Below are positions 11,286 through 23,019 of a stretch of DNA of 64,000 nt, in pieces (within the stretch, counting starts at the first letter, position 1; the number at the start of each line of letters is the position of its first letter). Both the position numbers and the translations under genes were made by a program. This DNA is from Platerodrilus igneus (taxonomy: Eukaryota > Arthropoda > Insecta > Coleoptera > Lycidae). The notes below the pieces were generated by a model. The model had not been told where the DNA came from. It saw only the letters and a list, made by a program, of their open reading frames with translations, and did no database searches. Location: the NCBI GenBank assembly GCA_036346225.1, contig JARFIW010001491.1, positions 2,666,001 through 2,730,000 on the forward strand. The letters are read 5' to 3'.

Positions 11286-12409
11286 AATTTATTCGAGAGC
11301 GTGTTTATTATTAATTATGTTGAAAATCAACGTATCACCTTGTCCAATGGCATAAATTGCTCCACCATCAGCTTTGCATAATGGTTGTGGCGTGGAGAAT
11401 GCTTTATACGTAGCAAAATATTCCTTATTTGTAGTTATATGTGCCGTTGCGCCAGTATCAGCAATCCATTGATCACATACTCTCACATACTCCCTGGTAG
11501 CAAAAGAACGATTCGGCAGTTTCACAAGTTTTGATTTGACCAGAGGATTTATTAACTCTGTTTTCTTTTGTTCTATCACAGATGAATTCTGGACAATCTT
11601 TTGTGAAATGCCCTCTTTTGCCGCATTTTGTACAGTTGAACTTTTCCCAGCGCTTTTTCTTTTTGCCACTTTGTATACCAGCACTATTAGCATTTCTTGC
11701 TGTCGAAGTCGATCCTGTAGAGCTGCTACTTTTAACATAAAATGCACCTTTTTCGGTTCAATAGTACGCAATTTCTCCACAAGCGTTTTTAACGTACACT
11801 CGGTATAATGCATAACTTCGCAAACGTTTCGAAATTTACGGTACTCTGGACCCAATGTAGACATTATACGTCCTATTAATAATCTCTCAGGAAACGAGTG
11901 TTCGTCTTGTTGTCTCATAGCATCATTCATCTCTACAAAATGTTTCTATAAACGCGTAACACGACCAGCGCAAAATGACCAGCAATATCTTCTTATGAAT
12001 TTCGAACTCAGCCGAAAAATTCTTCTAGTAACCGGTCTAATCGCTGTTCACTGCTCTGTTCGTAGACAGATTTGAAAGTTTTTTAAACACTGTTAGCGGT
12101 TACGCAGGTCATAACCTAAGTCATTAGTTCATCAAATAACGCGTTTAAAATATACAACATGGCTTCTGAGCCAACTTGTTACCATGCTATAACATCCTTC
12201 TCATACTGAGTTTTTAACGCCGCTACTTCGTCTGGCTTTTCTGATTTTACTGATGATACTTCTGGTCGCTTTAGTACTCCGGTAACCACATCAGTAAGGC
12301 GATGTCTTCTGAGTAATTATGAAATAGCACCCTCAAGCTTTTCAATACTTAAAGCTTTGTTTTCGATTTCAATAGCTATTCTTTTTCTTGTTTGCGCAGT
12401 GAAATCGTC
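11286..12409 (-). pseudogene. Copia gag and protease
   Basis: The open part (11,930-11,289) is 213 residues. Its first third resembles copia gag (FPERLLIGRIMSTLGPEYRKF). A lysine- and serine-rich middle follows where the CCHC knuckle would be expected; a frameshift seems to have lost it. The aspartic protease start WIADTGATAHI holds the catalytic DTG near residue 157. Upstream (12,409-11,931) the gag N-terminal part is broken by several stops. The frame ends where the 9,703-11,285 block is inserted. In the family gag builds the particle and the protease cuts the polyprotein. Confidence 0.75.
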
Positions 12410-12424
12410 CTGGGCCCATAACCT
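12410..12424 (-). promoter_or_regulatory. Copia primer-binding site (initiator tRNA-Met type)
   Basis: AGGTTATGGGCCCAG on the minus strand lies directly inside the 5' LTR edge. It is complementary to the anticodon region of initiator tRNA-Met (GGGCCCATAACC). Copia is known to prime from a half-tRNA of this type rather than from the tRNA 3' end. Confidence 0.75.
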
Positions 12425-12427
12425 AAT

Positions 12428-12520
12428 TGATTAGGTTTAAGATCATTGAACGCTTCTCTTAATAAGAGTCAGATAAAGATATAAAGTTGAATGCGTATAT
12501 TTGCATATTTCTTTCAGATT
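12428..12520 (-). repeat. Copia 5' LTR, piece 1 (3' part)
   Basis: It matches the 6,516-6,600 part of the other LTR (AATAAGAGTCAG, then GTTGAAT and ATATTT). It ends in CTTTCAGATT, the 10-bp target duplicated by the RTE-like insertion to its right. Confidence 0.7.
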
Positions 12521-13146
12521 CATCATCATCATTAGGTCTTCAGTCCTGGAACTAGTTGGACGCGTACCCTCATTGTTTCCTATTCTGAACTAACCTACAC
12601 ATTTCGTTGAAATTTGTACAGTTTGCATGCATCACTATTTGCGTGCGACAGTCTGATCTCGGTCTACCTTTACTTCTTCTTTTTTGTATCTCTGCTTGTA
12701 ATATATCCCGTACTATTTCCCAAAAATGACTTAGAACGTATTCTGTCTTTCTATTTCTCCTATTTTTTCATTTTCCACAGATATCTTTATTTATCTACTA
12801 TTTCTACAACCTATTTGTTATTAACCTTGTCTGTTCATGCTACCATCTGAAGCATACCATTTCAGTGGGCTTCTATCTCCTTCTGTCTGCTTTTCGTACT
12901 GCCCCCATTTCATAGACGTACTGTGCCGTGCTCCACACTATCTTTTGAACAGTTTTCTTCTTGTATCTATGTTCGTTGTCTTTGAACATAGCTGCTGTAC
13001 TTTCTTGTTTGATGCAGTTTGGTGACCTTCTATTGTTTTACAGTTATATACCCTATTTCCCCGATATTCAGTGTTATGTGAAAAGGGGTAAGCAGCCTTT
13101 GGCTGCCAACTTCCCCCAGCACTTGAACCTTTTTCGAATTAATAGT
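12521..13146 (-). mobile_element. RTE-like LINE, 3'-end copy in the copia LTR
   Basis: A 5'-truncated copy holding only the 3' part of the family. Its CATCATCATCATT tail at 12,521 is the reverse of the (ATG)n tail of other copies. A perfect 10-bp duplication CTTTCAGATT flanks it (12,511-12,520 and 13,147-13,156). No intact frame remains. Confidence 0.8.
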
Positions 13147-13156
13147 CTTTCAGATT

Positions 13157-13215
13157 AATAGAACAAAAAAAAGTGTCAAACTTATTTACAAAAAACATAA
13201 ACATGAAATATTGCT
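13157..13215 (-). repeat. Copia 5' LTR, piece 2
   Basis: It matches the 6,597-6,655 part of the 3' LTR (AAAAAAAGTGTCAAACT, then TTTACAAAAAA). It lies between two RTE-like insertions. Confidence 0.7.
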
Positions 13216-16200
13216 CCATTCCGAATGGACCAGCACCTTGAGGAAGTTTTACATTACTAGAATAGGTGGAATGGCTTCCTAAAGAGCCAAACTACAGGTC
13301 CGACCAAAGTAGTAGGGTCTCTAGTGAGGAACCAGACTAAGACAGGTCCCCGAAAGAGGGCAGCAGCTTTTTCGGACTTGGCACAGACCATAGGGGTTGG
13401 TATGGAATTCTAAGACACACTATTGCGATGTGAAAGGCAACGGGAAACCTCCACATTACCTCCCAAGTACACAGAGTACTTAAATTCTATTTAAGATGAT
13501 GGCATCCTCTGATATAAAAAATTCCAGAGTTAAAATAGTACCCCATTTGGATCTCCGGGAGGGGACTACTTCGTAGGAAGTGATCAGAAAACGTAGAGAA
13601 AGAGTCGGGAAGGTTCTGCGAGTCGGAGAGTAAAATGTCAGAAGTAAGAAGCAAATAGGTAAGCTAGAAAATTAAAAAATTGACATGAATAGGTTAGCAC
13701 TAGACATAGTAGGGATCAGTGAAGTTCGGTGGCCAGAGGCGGAGGATTTTTGAAGTAAAGACTTTAGGGTAATTCATACAGGATCGGAGGAAGGAAATAC
13801 GGTTGTGTGGATAGTTATGCGAAAAAAGATAGGGCACTATGTAGAAGGTAGAAGCGATCTACAAAGATATCGAAGACATACTAAGAAACGTAAAAGGACA
13901 TGAAAATTTAATAATTACGGGGGATTTTAATACAGTGGTAGGTGAGGGTAAGGAAGAAGCGTTAGTAGGTTTATTTGGTTTAGGCACAAGAAACGACAGG
14001 AGAAATAGGTTGGTAGAATTTTGCGACAAAAACAATTTAACCATCACAAACACATTATTTCAACATAAAGAAAACGATACACGTGGAAGGTACCAGGAAG
14101 ATATCAAATAGAATACTTCTTGTTAGACAACGGTTTAGGAATCAATTTAAAAACCTGTAGAAGCTACTTAGAAGCAGATATAGACACACTGACCACAACA
14201 TCGTAATTATGAAGGCCGCTCTTAAATTTAAAAATTTGAAAAGAAGGAACGGAAAAAAGCACTTTGACTTTGACAAACCAAAAGATAAAGATATCCACGA
14301 AAGATTTGAAAAAAAGTCAAATGAATTGCTGGAAGATATTGGGAAAATTTCTGATACTAAAAAAGTAGAAACAGAATGGAATAACATTAAATTCAGCTTA
14401 GACATGGAGGCCAGAGATATTCTGGGGTATACACAAAAAGAAAACAAGAAACCAAGGAAAATAAAGCATATCCTGAATTTAATAGAAGAAAGACAAAAAT
14501 ACAAACATAAATTAGACGAAACAGGAAAACAGAGCTACAAAGCCATAAAATGGCAAGTTATTCCCAAATGTAGGAAAGCTAAAGAACAATGGATTGATGA
14601 AAAGTGCAAAAAGGTACAAACTAAGATGGAAAAAGGAAAGAGAGACGAAGTATACAAACTAATTAGGATGAATTTTAGGAATATAAAATCATATAGCAAA
14701 AATATAAGGGACGCGGGAGGAAACGTCATTATAGAAAAGGTAGAGAAAGTGGTTAGATGGCAAGGATAAATAGGGAATTTATATGCAGGAGAAGAACTAA
14801 CAGCATTAGAACAGGAATCGTACGTTGAAAACGATAACTCGGGACATCCTATACTTAGAGATGTTTGAATTAGCGTTAAAGGGTTTGAAGAATGATAAGA
14901 CGACGGGTATAGATAAGGTGCAAGCAATCAGAAACTCTGAAAACCGCTGGACTAGCAGTAACAGAACGCCTCTTCCAACTTGTAAGCTATATGTATGAGA
15001 CAGGCGAGATACCCAAGGATTTCAAACGTAAGATCATAGTAACTATACCAAAAAAGAGAGGCGCGGATAGATGTGAGAATTTTCCAACAATAAGTTTGAC
15101 AGCACATTTGCCAAAAATATTAACTAGAATTGTACAAAAAATAAAAAAAAAACAAGCTAAAGAAATACTAGGAAAAGATCAATTTGGGTTAGGCGAAATA
15201 TGGAAACACGGGAGGCTATTTTAGCTCTGAGGGTGATAAGGAGAAAACAATAGAAAAGGGGAATAGCGTGTATATAGGATTTGTAGATCTAGAAAAAGCA
15301 TTCGACAATGTAAAATGGTAAAAAGTGTTCGAAATACTCCAAAAGATTAGGATGAGTTTTAAGGATAGACGGATGGTACAAAGCTTATACAAACAGCAAC
15401 TAGCGTTAATAGAATTAGAGCAGAAACGTAAAGAAGTAAATATTAGGAAAGGTGTGAGACAGGGATGTGCCCTATCTCCATTAATTTTTAACTCATATAT
15501 CGAAGAGACAACGAATACTGTCGAACGCAGGAAAACATTTGGAATTATTATGCATTGATATGCTTAGATTTGCAGATGATATAGCGGTATTAGCATCTAG
15601 CAAGGAAGAGTTAGAAGCTGCTCTTAATGAAACAGAAACAGAGAGATACCGTACGAAAATTAACAAAAATAGAACCAAATTACTAGTATGCAAAGGAGGG
15701 GAAAATAAATCAAAAACAAGAATACAAATAGAACAAGAATTTACAAGAGGTTAAGGATTTCTGCTATCTAGGAAGCCAAATTACGCGACATGGGAAGAGT
15801 GCAAAAGATATAAAGCAAAGATTAGCACAAGGTCGTGCTAAATTGAACAAGAAAAAGCAACTACTATGTTCAAAGACAACAAACATCGAAACAAGGAAAA
15901 GATTGTTTAAAACATGTGTGAGCACAACACTGTATGTTTGTGAAACCTTGACAGTAGGAGAAGGAAAAAGATAGAAGCCTTTAGAATGTGGTGCTACAGA
16001 CGTATGATGAAAATATCATGGACAGACAAAATTAAGAACAAGGAGGTACTAGAAATGGTAGGGGAAGAAAGAATTATATGGAAAACGGTAAAAAATAGGA
16101 GAGATAGGATGATAGGTCACATACTAAGGCATGGGGGAATAGTGCGGAATATATTAAAAGCAGAAATAGGAAAAAGAGAAGTATAGGTAGACCTAGGTTG

Positions 16201-16963
16201 GGTTATTGCACACAGATAGTGAAAAATGTTGGATGTGGGAATTTCAGGGACATGTGTAGGCTAGCTCAGAATAGAAATCAATGTAGGTACACATCCAACC
16301 AGTTTCAAGATGGAAAACCTAATGATGAAAAAAATAACTGTATTTAAACCTGAAAATTAGTATAAGCAACTACAGGTACTGGAAACTATTAATTCGGCTG
16401 TGAATATTTCAGGGAACTCAGAATAGAAATAAGTGGAGGTACGGATCCAACCAGTTTCAAGACGAATAACCTAATGACGAAAAAATAATTGCACTTAAAT
16501 GTCATGATTATTGTAAACAACTAGTTGTTTCCTTGGTAGTCGTAGGCTCCTTAACCCCCTTCACATACCACCGAATATCGGGGAAATAGGGTATATATTT
16601 GTAAAACAATAGAAGGTGAACCAAACTGTATCTAACAAGAAAGAGCAGCGGCTATGTTCGCAGATAACAGACATAGAAACAAGGAAAAAATTGTTGAACG
16701 CATATGGGGAAAACAAAAAAAATAGAAGGAATAGAAGGACATGATACGTTCTAAGGCATTTTTGGGGAATAGTGCGGAATATATTACAAGCAGATATAGG
16801 AAAAAAGGGTTAGAGATAGGAATGGATCAGACTAATGCACGCAGATACTGAAAGATGCAGAATGTGGAAATTTCACAGAATTAAGTAGGTTATCTCAGAA
16901 CAGGAAACAATGAGGGTACAGGTCTAACCAGTTCCAGGACTGAAAATATAATGATGATGATGA
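13216..16963 (+). mobile_element. RTE-like LINE, longest copy, with repeated 3' ends
   Basis: It carries a 5' leader (13,216-13,500), an AP-type endonuclease, a linker and RT (to about 16,190), then a 3' region that appears three times in part (near 16,200-16,345, 16,400-16,500 and 16,540-16,960). The final copy ends in ATGATGATGATGA. The whole block is flanked by AAATATTGCT (13,206-13,215) and AAACATTGCT (16,964-16,973), so it entered the copia LTR as one event. Short tandem-repeat tails and this domain order fit the RTE group. Confidence 0.75.
13500..16186 (+). pseudogene. RTE-like endonuclease and reverse transcriptase
   Basis: The endonuclease region (13,640-14,200) is broken but keeps IVGISEVRW near 13,706 and ITGDFN near 13,910. 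A lysine-rich linker frame of 186 residues runs 14,209-14,769. RT follows in several frames. The fingers lie near 14,991-15,224 (IVTIPKKRGA, then KDQFGLGE). The catalytic GFVDLEKAFDN is near 15,278. The QG motif RQGCALSPLIFN is near 15,458 and FADDIAVLAS near 15,570. A C-terminal tail (RRDRMIGHILRHGG) lies near 16,098. The family enzyme copies its RNA at a nicked site. At least six frame breaks make this copy dead, but the sequence is a good template for a family consensus with the copies at 18.8-22.9 kb and 25.5-34.6 kb. Confidence 0.8.
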
Positions 16964-16973
16964 AAACATTGCT

Positions 16974-17015
16974 GCTAAGATACAGAACATACTATTTTTA
17001 TATATGAGACGCTCA
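16974..17015 (-). repeat. Copia 5' LTR, piece 3 (5' end)
   Basis: It matches 6,660-6,702, including the TATA-like segment and the TGAGCGTCTC start on the minus strand. It closes the split 5' LTR. Confidence 0.7.
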
Positions 17016-18845
17016 GGTATTCTTAACAGGTTATCGTATAAAAGCTGCATAAAGCTGAATTACAACAAACTCAAGCTTACGGGGTCAGAAACCCAATACA
17101 GTCGACCAAATAGCATCTGGAATATTTTTTGTTGTGATTACCATTAGATCATTCGAATGTTTAAAAAAAAATTAAACTTATTTTAGTAGCAGCTAAAGTG
17201 CATTGGGTTACTTCGTTTGGCAGCTAAAGTGCACTGTATTTCACTAATTTAAGTTTACAGAAGATCACAACTTGGTTGGTCGACTCTAAAGGATGGTGTT
17301 ATTGCGTATTTGATTTGTGACCAAGCTAACATTGCAGTATTTTTAAAACAATTATGATACTTTTTGTGTCTGTTTGTAGCCTATCCATTTGTTTTTGACC
17401 TTACATGTGATTTTCCAATGCTCCACCGGAAGGTACTACATTGGCCAGGAAGCGAGTTTTTCTTTTTACCTGGAAAATTTGGAATTTTGCCGAACCCTTG
17501 CTGTTCCAGGCAAGGTAGGGATCTTTAACGTGCGTGACAACACTCACACACGTGATCTCCATTTTACGAACAAGGGTGTATTTTTGTGAAAAATGCTCGC
17601 TTAACATTTTTCAAGCAGACCGTGTCGGGATTCGAACCCGGGACCTTGGGCGTATTCGTTTTTGACCACAGATTGATTAATAATTTTTTTTGACTTATCG
17701 ATCTCTACGCCCCCTTTAGATCGTGATATAAAACTAATGCCACCCTGTATTGACCCTATAAGTGCATCTTTATAGCTGACAAGCAATCCATTGTTGCTTT
17801 AATGACTCTGTCACTTTATATTCTAGACCTTTAGACTCTTCGGCGCCTTTGTTAGAATACCAAACTCTTAATTTCAAGCGTTGCTCATGTCCTACAACTT
17901 TGAAACATTTCTATGAACGATTTTCTATTTTTAGTTTGTAAATTTTTGACTTGGTTCTATTTGTTTATAATGTTGATGTCACTAGAGTGCAGTTTATAAT
18001 AAAATTCAATTGGAAATACATTAATAAAATACTGGATAGAGTAAATGATAGCGGAACTGCCCTTCCCACACAATATTATACAGTGGGTGTGCGTAAATAG
18101 TCACTTGACATTCTCGCTTTAATTATTAATCAACGTTACACAGCTATAGATTAGATAATTATTGTAGTGCAAGGTTTACTGCTTTATGTCTATATTCCGT
18201 GTTATTCAAAATTTTTTGTTTGGTTTTCGGATATTGCGGTAAATAACCGTAAAATTATTGTTACTAAACAATTCTGCATACCTCCGTGACCAGTACATTT
18301 AAATTCAATACGAGTATAATTAACATAACTGTAAATTATAGCCTCTTCGAGCTTCCTTAAGTTGGAATAGATGTATCACTAATTTAAACCATATCGAATT
18401 TTTAGAAGTCCTCGCACAAAGTTTTTGTTACATTTGATCTTTAATAATGTATTATATAAACAATTATTGTATCTAAACAAATTCTATAATCTTAAACTTG
18501 GCTAAATATTGACTTTGGAGTTTATTAAAAGAAATCTGATACAGTTAAGTAATAGCAAATATTAGTCTTTCAATTTAATGCTTTTCGGCTGACATAGTGC
18601 AGGTGATCAGTCAAAAAATTGAGTTTAAAATTTTTATCGATGTTTGCATTTTTGGTAGGACCTGCTCTAAGTACTTAGGGAAAGAGCGGCTACCTCCATA
18701 GCTTCTTTCAGATTCTGTATAACTGACCCTGCAAATAATTGTTTTTTACCGCTGATGATATGCAGTGCATTGATGTAATTTTTATTAGTCGAAGTAGTCA
18801 TACCTTAGCGACTGTCATAAGAAAATATATTTGTTGTTAGAATCT
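17016..18845. other. AT-rich stretch with one SINE
   Basis: Apart from the SINE at 17,401-17,655 I see no coding region, repeat or RNA gene here. Confidence 0.5.
17401..17655 (-). mobile_element. tRNA-derived SINE, 5'-truncated
   Basis: It has the same body as the copy at 10,269-10,560 and keeps the B box (GGTTCGAATCC on the minus strand). It stops before the A box. A 12-bp duplication with one mismatch flanks it (TTGTTTTTGACC at 17,389-17,400, TCGTTTTTGACC at 17,656-17,667). 5' truncation with a target duplication is the mark of LINE-driven insertion. Confidence 0.8.
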
Positions 18846-19405
18846 ATCATCATCATCATTAGGTCTTCAGTTCTGGAACTGGTTAGACGCGTACCCTCAT
18901 TGTTTCCTATTCTGAACTAACCTACACGCTTCCCTGAAATTTGCACAGTCTGCATCTATCACTATCTGATCTAGGTCTACATCTACCTCCTTTTTCCTAT
19001 CTATGCTTGTAATATATCTCATACTATTACCCAAAAATGCCTTGGAATGTATTCTGCTTTTCTATTTATCCTATTTTTTTCCACAGATATCCTTGTTCCC
19101 CTATTATTGCTATAACCTATTTGTTATTAACTTTGTCTGTCCATGCTATCATTCTCGTACATCTGTAGCACAACATTCCAAAAGGCTGCTGCCGTTTTTC
19201 TCTCTGCTTTTCCTACTGCCCGTATTTCATAGGCATACTATGCTGTGCTCCACACATATGCTTTCAACAATTTTCTTCTTGTTTTTATATTTGTTATCTT
19301 ACATCATAAGCGCTGCTCTTTCTTGTTAGATGCAGTTCGGTCCCCTTCTATTATTTTACAATTATATACCCTATTTCTCCGACATTCAGTGGTTGTGAAG
19401 GGGGT

Positions 19406-19681
19406 GGCGGCTCCATGACGTAGTTGATATGTGTGTGACTACTACGTCCAAGGTCCCGGGTTCGAATGCCAACACGGTCCGCTTGAAAAATGTTAGGCGA
19501 GCATTTTTCACAAAAATACACCCTCGTTCGGATGAGAAGTAAAATGGAGGTCTCGTGTGTGAGTGTTGTTACGCACGTTAAAGATCCCTACCTTGCTTGG
19601 AACAGCAAAGGTTCAGCAAAATTACAAATTTTTCAGGTATAAAAAACTCGCTTCCTGGCCAATGTAGTACCTTCGAGTGGA
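19406..19681 (+). mobile_element. tRNA-derived SINE
   Basis: The full head (GGCGGCTCC), the altered A box, the B box GGTTCGAATGCC and the conserved middle are present. The last 20 or so tail bases are missing, and no target duplication is visible, probably because of the adjacent deletion in the host LINE. Confidence 0.75.
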
Positions 19682-19685
19682 GTGA

Positions 19686-20563
19686 TTTATTTTCTCCTCT
19701 TTTGCATACTAGTACTTTAGTTTTCTTTTTGTTAATTTTCATACCGTTATACTCTGTTAGAACTGTTTTTATTTCATTAAGTGCAGCTTCTAACTCTTCC
19801 ATGCTAAATGCTAATACCGCTATATCATCTGCAAATCTAAGCATATCAATTTTTTGTCCCTGCATAGTAATTCCAAATGTCTTCCTGCATTTAACAGTAT
19901 TCATTGCCTCTTCAATGTACAAGTTAAAAATTAATTGAGATAGGGCACATCTCTCTCTCACCCCTTTCCTAATGTTTACCTCTCTACGTTACTGCTCTAA
20001 TTCTATTATTGCTGTTTGCTCTTTGTATAAGCTATGTATTATTCGTCTATCCCTATAACTCATTCCAATCTTTTTGAATATTTCAAACATTTTTTTCCAT
20101 ATTACATTGTCAAATGCTTTTTCCAGATCTACAAACCCTATATACACACTTTCCCCTTTTTCTATCGTTTTCTCCATTATCTCTCCTAGCTAAAATGGCC
20201 TCCCGTGTTCCCCTGTTTCGCCTAAACCCAAATTGATTTTCTTCTAGTACTTCTTTCCCTCGTTTTTCCATTTATCTTTGTGCAATTCTAGTTAATTTTT
20301 TGACACGTGTGCTGTCAAACTTATTGTTCGAAATTTTTCACGTCTATCCGCGCCTTTCTTTTTTGGTATAGTTACTATGAAGTTACGTTTGAAATCTTTG
20401 GGTATCTCGCCTGTCTCATACATATAGCTTACAAGTTGGAAGAGACGTTGTGTTACTGCTTGTCCAGCAGCTTTTAGAGTTTCTGCTTGCACCTTATCTG
20501 TACCCGGTGCCTTACCATTTTTCAGACACTTTAATGTTAATTCAAACGCATCTCTAAGTATAG
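19686..20563 (-). pseudogene. RTE-like reverse transcriptase fragment
   Basis: Frames read right to left show the same motifs as the copy at 13.2-17 kb. At 20,492-20,292 lies the region before the fingers (FIVTIPKKKGADRREK). At 20,177-19,989 lies the catalytic GFVDLEKAFDN segment. At 19,961-19,578 lie CALSQLIFN and FADDIAVLAF. The frames are separated by single breaks, and the last one runs out into the SINE. The RT motifs are better kept than in the 13-16 kb copy, but the thumb and C-terminus are missing. Confidence 0.8.
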
Positions 20564-22592
20564 TGTAATATAAAAATATTTTCTTATAATGAGATACTTT
20601 CTTTATTATTCATTATAAGCTTTATCCTCGTGACTATCAGCTATAAACTAAACCTTCCAATTTTCTAACCCTTAATCTGATATCACAAGGTCGAGAATTT
20701 CTTTTTTTTCTTGTAAGCCCAAGGTACTGTTGGATGGAGAATGGCTTGAGACAAAGAAAAACTCTTAAGATATAAACGGCTAGTCGAGTGTTAGCTCTGG
20801 GTAGATCATGAGCTTGGGTCATGGGTGGATAAAAGACCAAAAATATTTTTAATGAGCGCCACCGTATTTTTCAATACAATAACCAACAAAATTTAACTGT
20901 GCTTGTATAAGGGGAATGCGGAAACCTTATCTTAACACCACTAACATAGCCATAAAACCTGAATTTCACTCTTTAGGACACACTTACCAAGACCTCAACC
21001 ACCAGATGCCATACAGATGTCTCAGCTTTACCTGTGAACAAACAAAAGCACAACATGGACACCATTTGTGTCCTCAAAAACATTTGCCAAAAATAAAATA
21101 ATAGAATTTAGGCATCTAAAATATACTGAGGGAATTTGTTTTCATTTCACACTCTTTCTATTCCGGGAGGACTTGCAATTTTTGAATGTTAAATAATAAA
21201 ACGTCTTTCAAAAACAAAAAGGATTCTATTTGGATAAATTTCGGATTATATATGTACAACTGCAATGTTTAAGTTTGTATCTTTATAAAATTTTCTCATA
21301 ATAATTCTAATGAAGTTTTGCATTCAAAAGTAAGAAGATCTCTGAATAGATCTTTTCTATGAAATTTAATTAGATAGACGTATAATTTATAAGTTATTCA
21401 TAATACATAAAAAAAATTTTTTTAATCAGGGAAGTACTTCCTTGATCATTACAACAGAAATTAATTATCAAAGTGCAGACTTTGTAAAATGTAATTATTC
21501 TAATTTATTTATATTCTATAATAAATACGCGAATTTCATATGTCGATGAAAGTGCCTGTACATGACCTCAAAATCTTTAAACATATTGTAAATTAAATCA
21601 AGACAGCATATGGCGTCTAGATAGGAAAACTGAATCTATATATTTTTTATCTGACATAGGTTGTCATTCAAAACCTTATAAAATACACTATTTGCGTACA
21701 TGTGCAAACATTCTGACAAGCAAGCAACATATTCTTTAATTTACTGATTTCTCAAAAACTATTTTCTCTTTACGTTACTCAAATATTTAATGTTAGATAA
21801 TTCATAGTAATTTACTTTATTTTCAAAGTTATTAAATGCTAAAGAACACTCACGTGCATCTAAAATGAACTAAAAGTGCTGTACCTTGACCTCAGCTGTC
21901 GGAAATTTCCATCATAATCTCCTTGTTTAATATTGTTCATCGGTAAGGTTGAAATATAAGGAACACATGTGAAATCAGCTTCCACGTTACTGCATGTTAT
22001 ATTATATAGAACGAAACCATAAATTCTTGTTTTAAAATAATGCCTTCAGAAATTATTTTAATTTATTATCGGAGATATTATTTAAAATATGTCCTTAAGA
22101 TATTGCACTAAGATGAAAAATATTAGTATATTCTATTGAATTAATATATACCAACTGTCTAAATGATGTCCAAAGGGGGTTCCATCTTCTTAGGCCTGTC
22201 GGGATCAACTAAACTGTTCGGAGCGAGGCTTATCGAAAATCATGCTCACGCAACCGATGTTAGGCTCGACCTCCAGACACCAAGAATTTACCAATCCTCC
22301 ACTTTTTTCTAACTTTGTTAGAAGCCACGTGTTTACACAGGGCCATCTCGACTTCACCTCTTCTGCAAAGCAGCTTGCCCTTTCGAACGCTGAGAATGAA
22401 GTGCCGACTGACAACTTGACAGAGCTTGGTAACGAACTTTAGAGTATAAACGTATAAGAATCTATGCGTTATTTTGAATATTATATATTAATTTTTATTG
22501 GATGATAATTCACAAATTAAATATTTTAAATTATAGCTGTTTTATATTTATTTTATTGTACTAACTGTAACTAGAAAAAAAAATACGTTACA
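20564..22592. mobile_element. Solo LTR, 2,029 bp
   Basis: It starts TGTAATAT and ends ACGTTACA, flanked by a perfect 4-bp duplication ATAG (20,560-20,563 and 22,593-22,596). Removing it restores the RTE-like sequence across the site. It has no protein-coding signal; the short frames inside are not conserved. A single long terminal repeat left by recombination between two LTRs is the simplest reading. The family is unknown. Confidence 0.8.
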
Positions 22593-22857
22593 ATAGGATA
22601 CCCCAAGTCATCATTTTCAACGTCTGATTCCTGTTCTAATGGTGTTAGTTCCTCTCCTGCATATAAATTCCCTATATATTTTTGTCATCAAACCACTTTC
22701 TGTACATTTTCTATAATGACGTTTCCTCCCACGTCCCTTATATTTTTACTATACGGTTTTATATCCCTAAAATTGACTCTAATTAGTTTGTATGCTCATC
22801 TGTCTTTCCTACTTCCATCTTAGTTTGTGCCTCTTTGTACTTTTCATCAATCATCGG

Positions 22858-23019
22858 AAAAATACTCGTAAATTTTAGCGTTTAATAAAGGATTTAATTG
22901 AATATTTAAATCAACGCTCAAAGTCCTTGTACTAATCTCCGGTTTCTAATATTCTAAAATTTACAATTTGCTAAAAAATTATTACAATTGTTGAATCTGA
23001 AAGCAACTAACGAAGGAAG
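22858..23019. other. Junction stretch
   Basis: AT-rich sequence between the truncated LINE and the BEL/Pao gag. I see nothing recognisable in it. Confidence 0.4.

Larger units (their letters stand above)
6516..17015 (-). mobile_element. Copia (Ty1-type) LTR retrotransposon with nested insertions
   Basis: On the minus strand the order is a split 5' LTR (17,015 to 12,428), a primer-binding site, gag, protease, integrase, RT, ribonuclease H and a 3' LTR (6,702-6,516). Integrase before RT is diagnostic for copia. Three foreign blocks split it: 13,216-16,963 and 12,521-13,146 (RTE-like LINE) inside the 5' LTR, and about 9,703-11,285 between protease and integrase. A further unassigned block lies at about 7,208-7,740. 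The bases next to the two LTRs do not give a matching 5-bp duplication, so the outer ends are approximate. Confidence 0.8.
18846..22857 (-). mobile_element. RTE-like LINE copy, split by a SINE and a solo LTR
   Basis: Read right to left, the linker piece (22,857-22,593) joins directly to the RT (20,563-19,686) once the LTR at 20,564-22,592 is removed. The 3' part (19,395-18,846) follows beyond the SINE and ends in a CATCATCATCATT tail. About 1 kb of RT C-terminus and 3' region is missing around the SINE, so that join includes a deletion. The copy is 5'-truncated. Confidence 0.75.

Noticed and set aside
12614..13158. Plus-strand hydrophobic frames that look like membrane proteins
   Set aside because: Antisense of the AT-rich 3' region of an RTE-like LINE.
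18060..18110. CAGTGGGTGTGCGTAAATAG as a Tc1-like terminus
   Set aside because: No matching inverted end or TA duplication found nearby.
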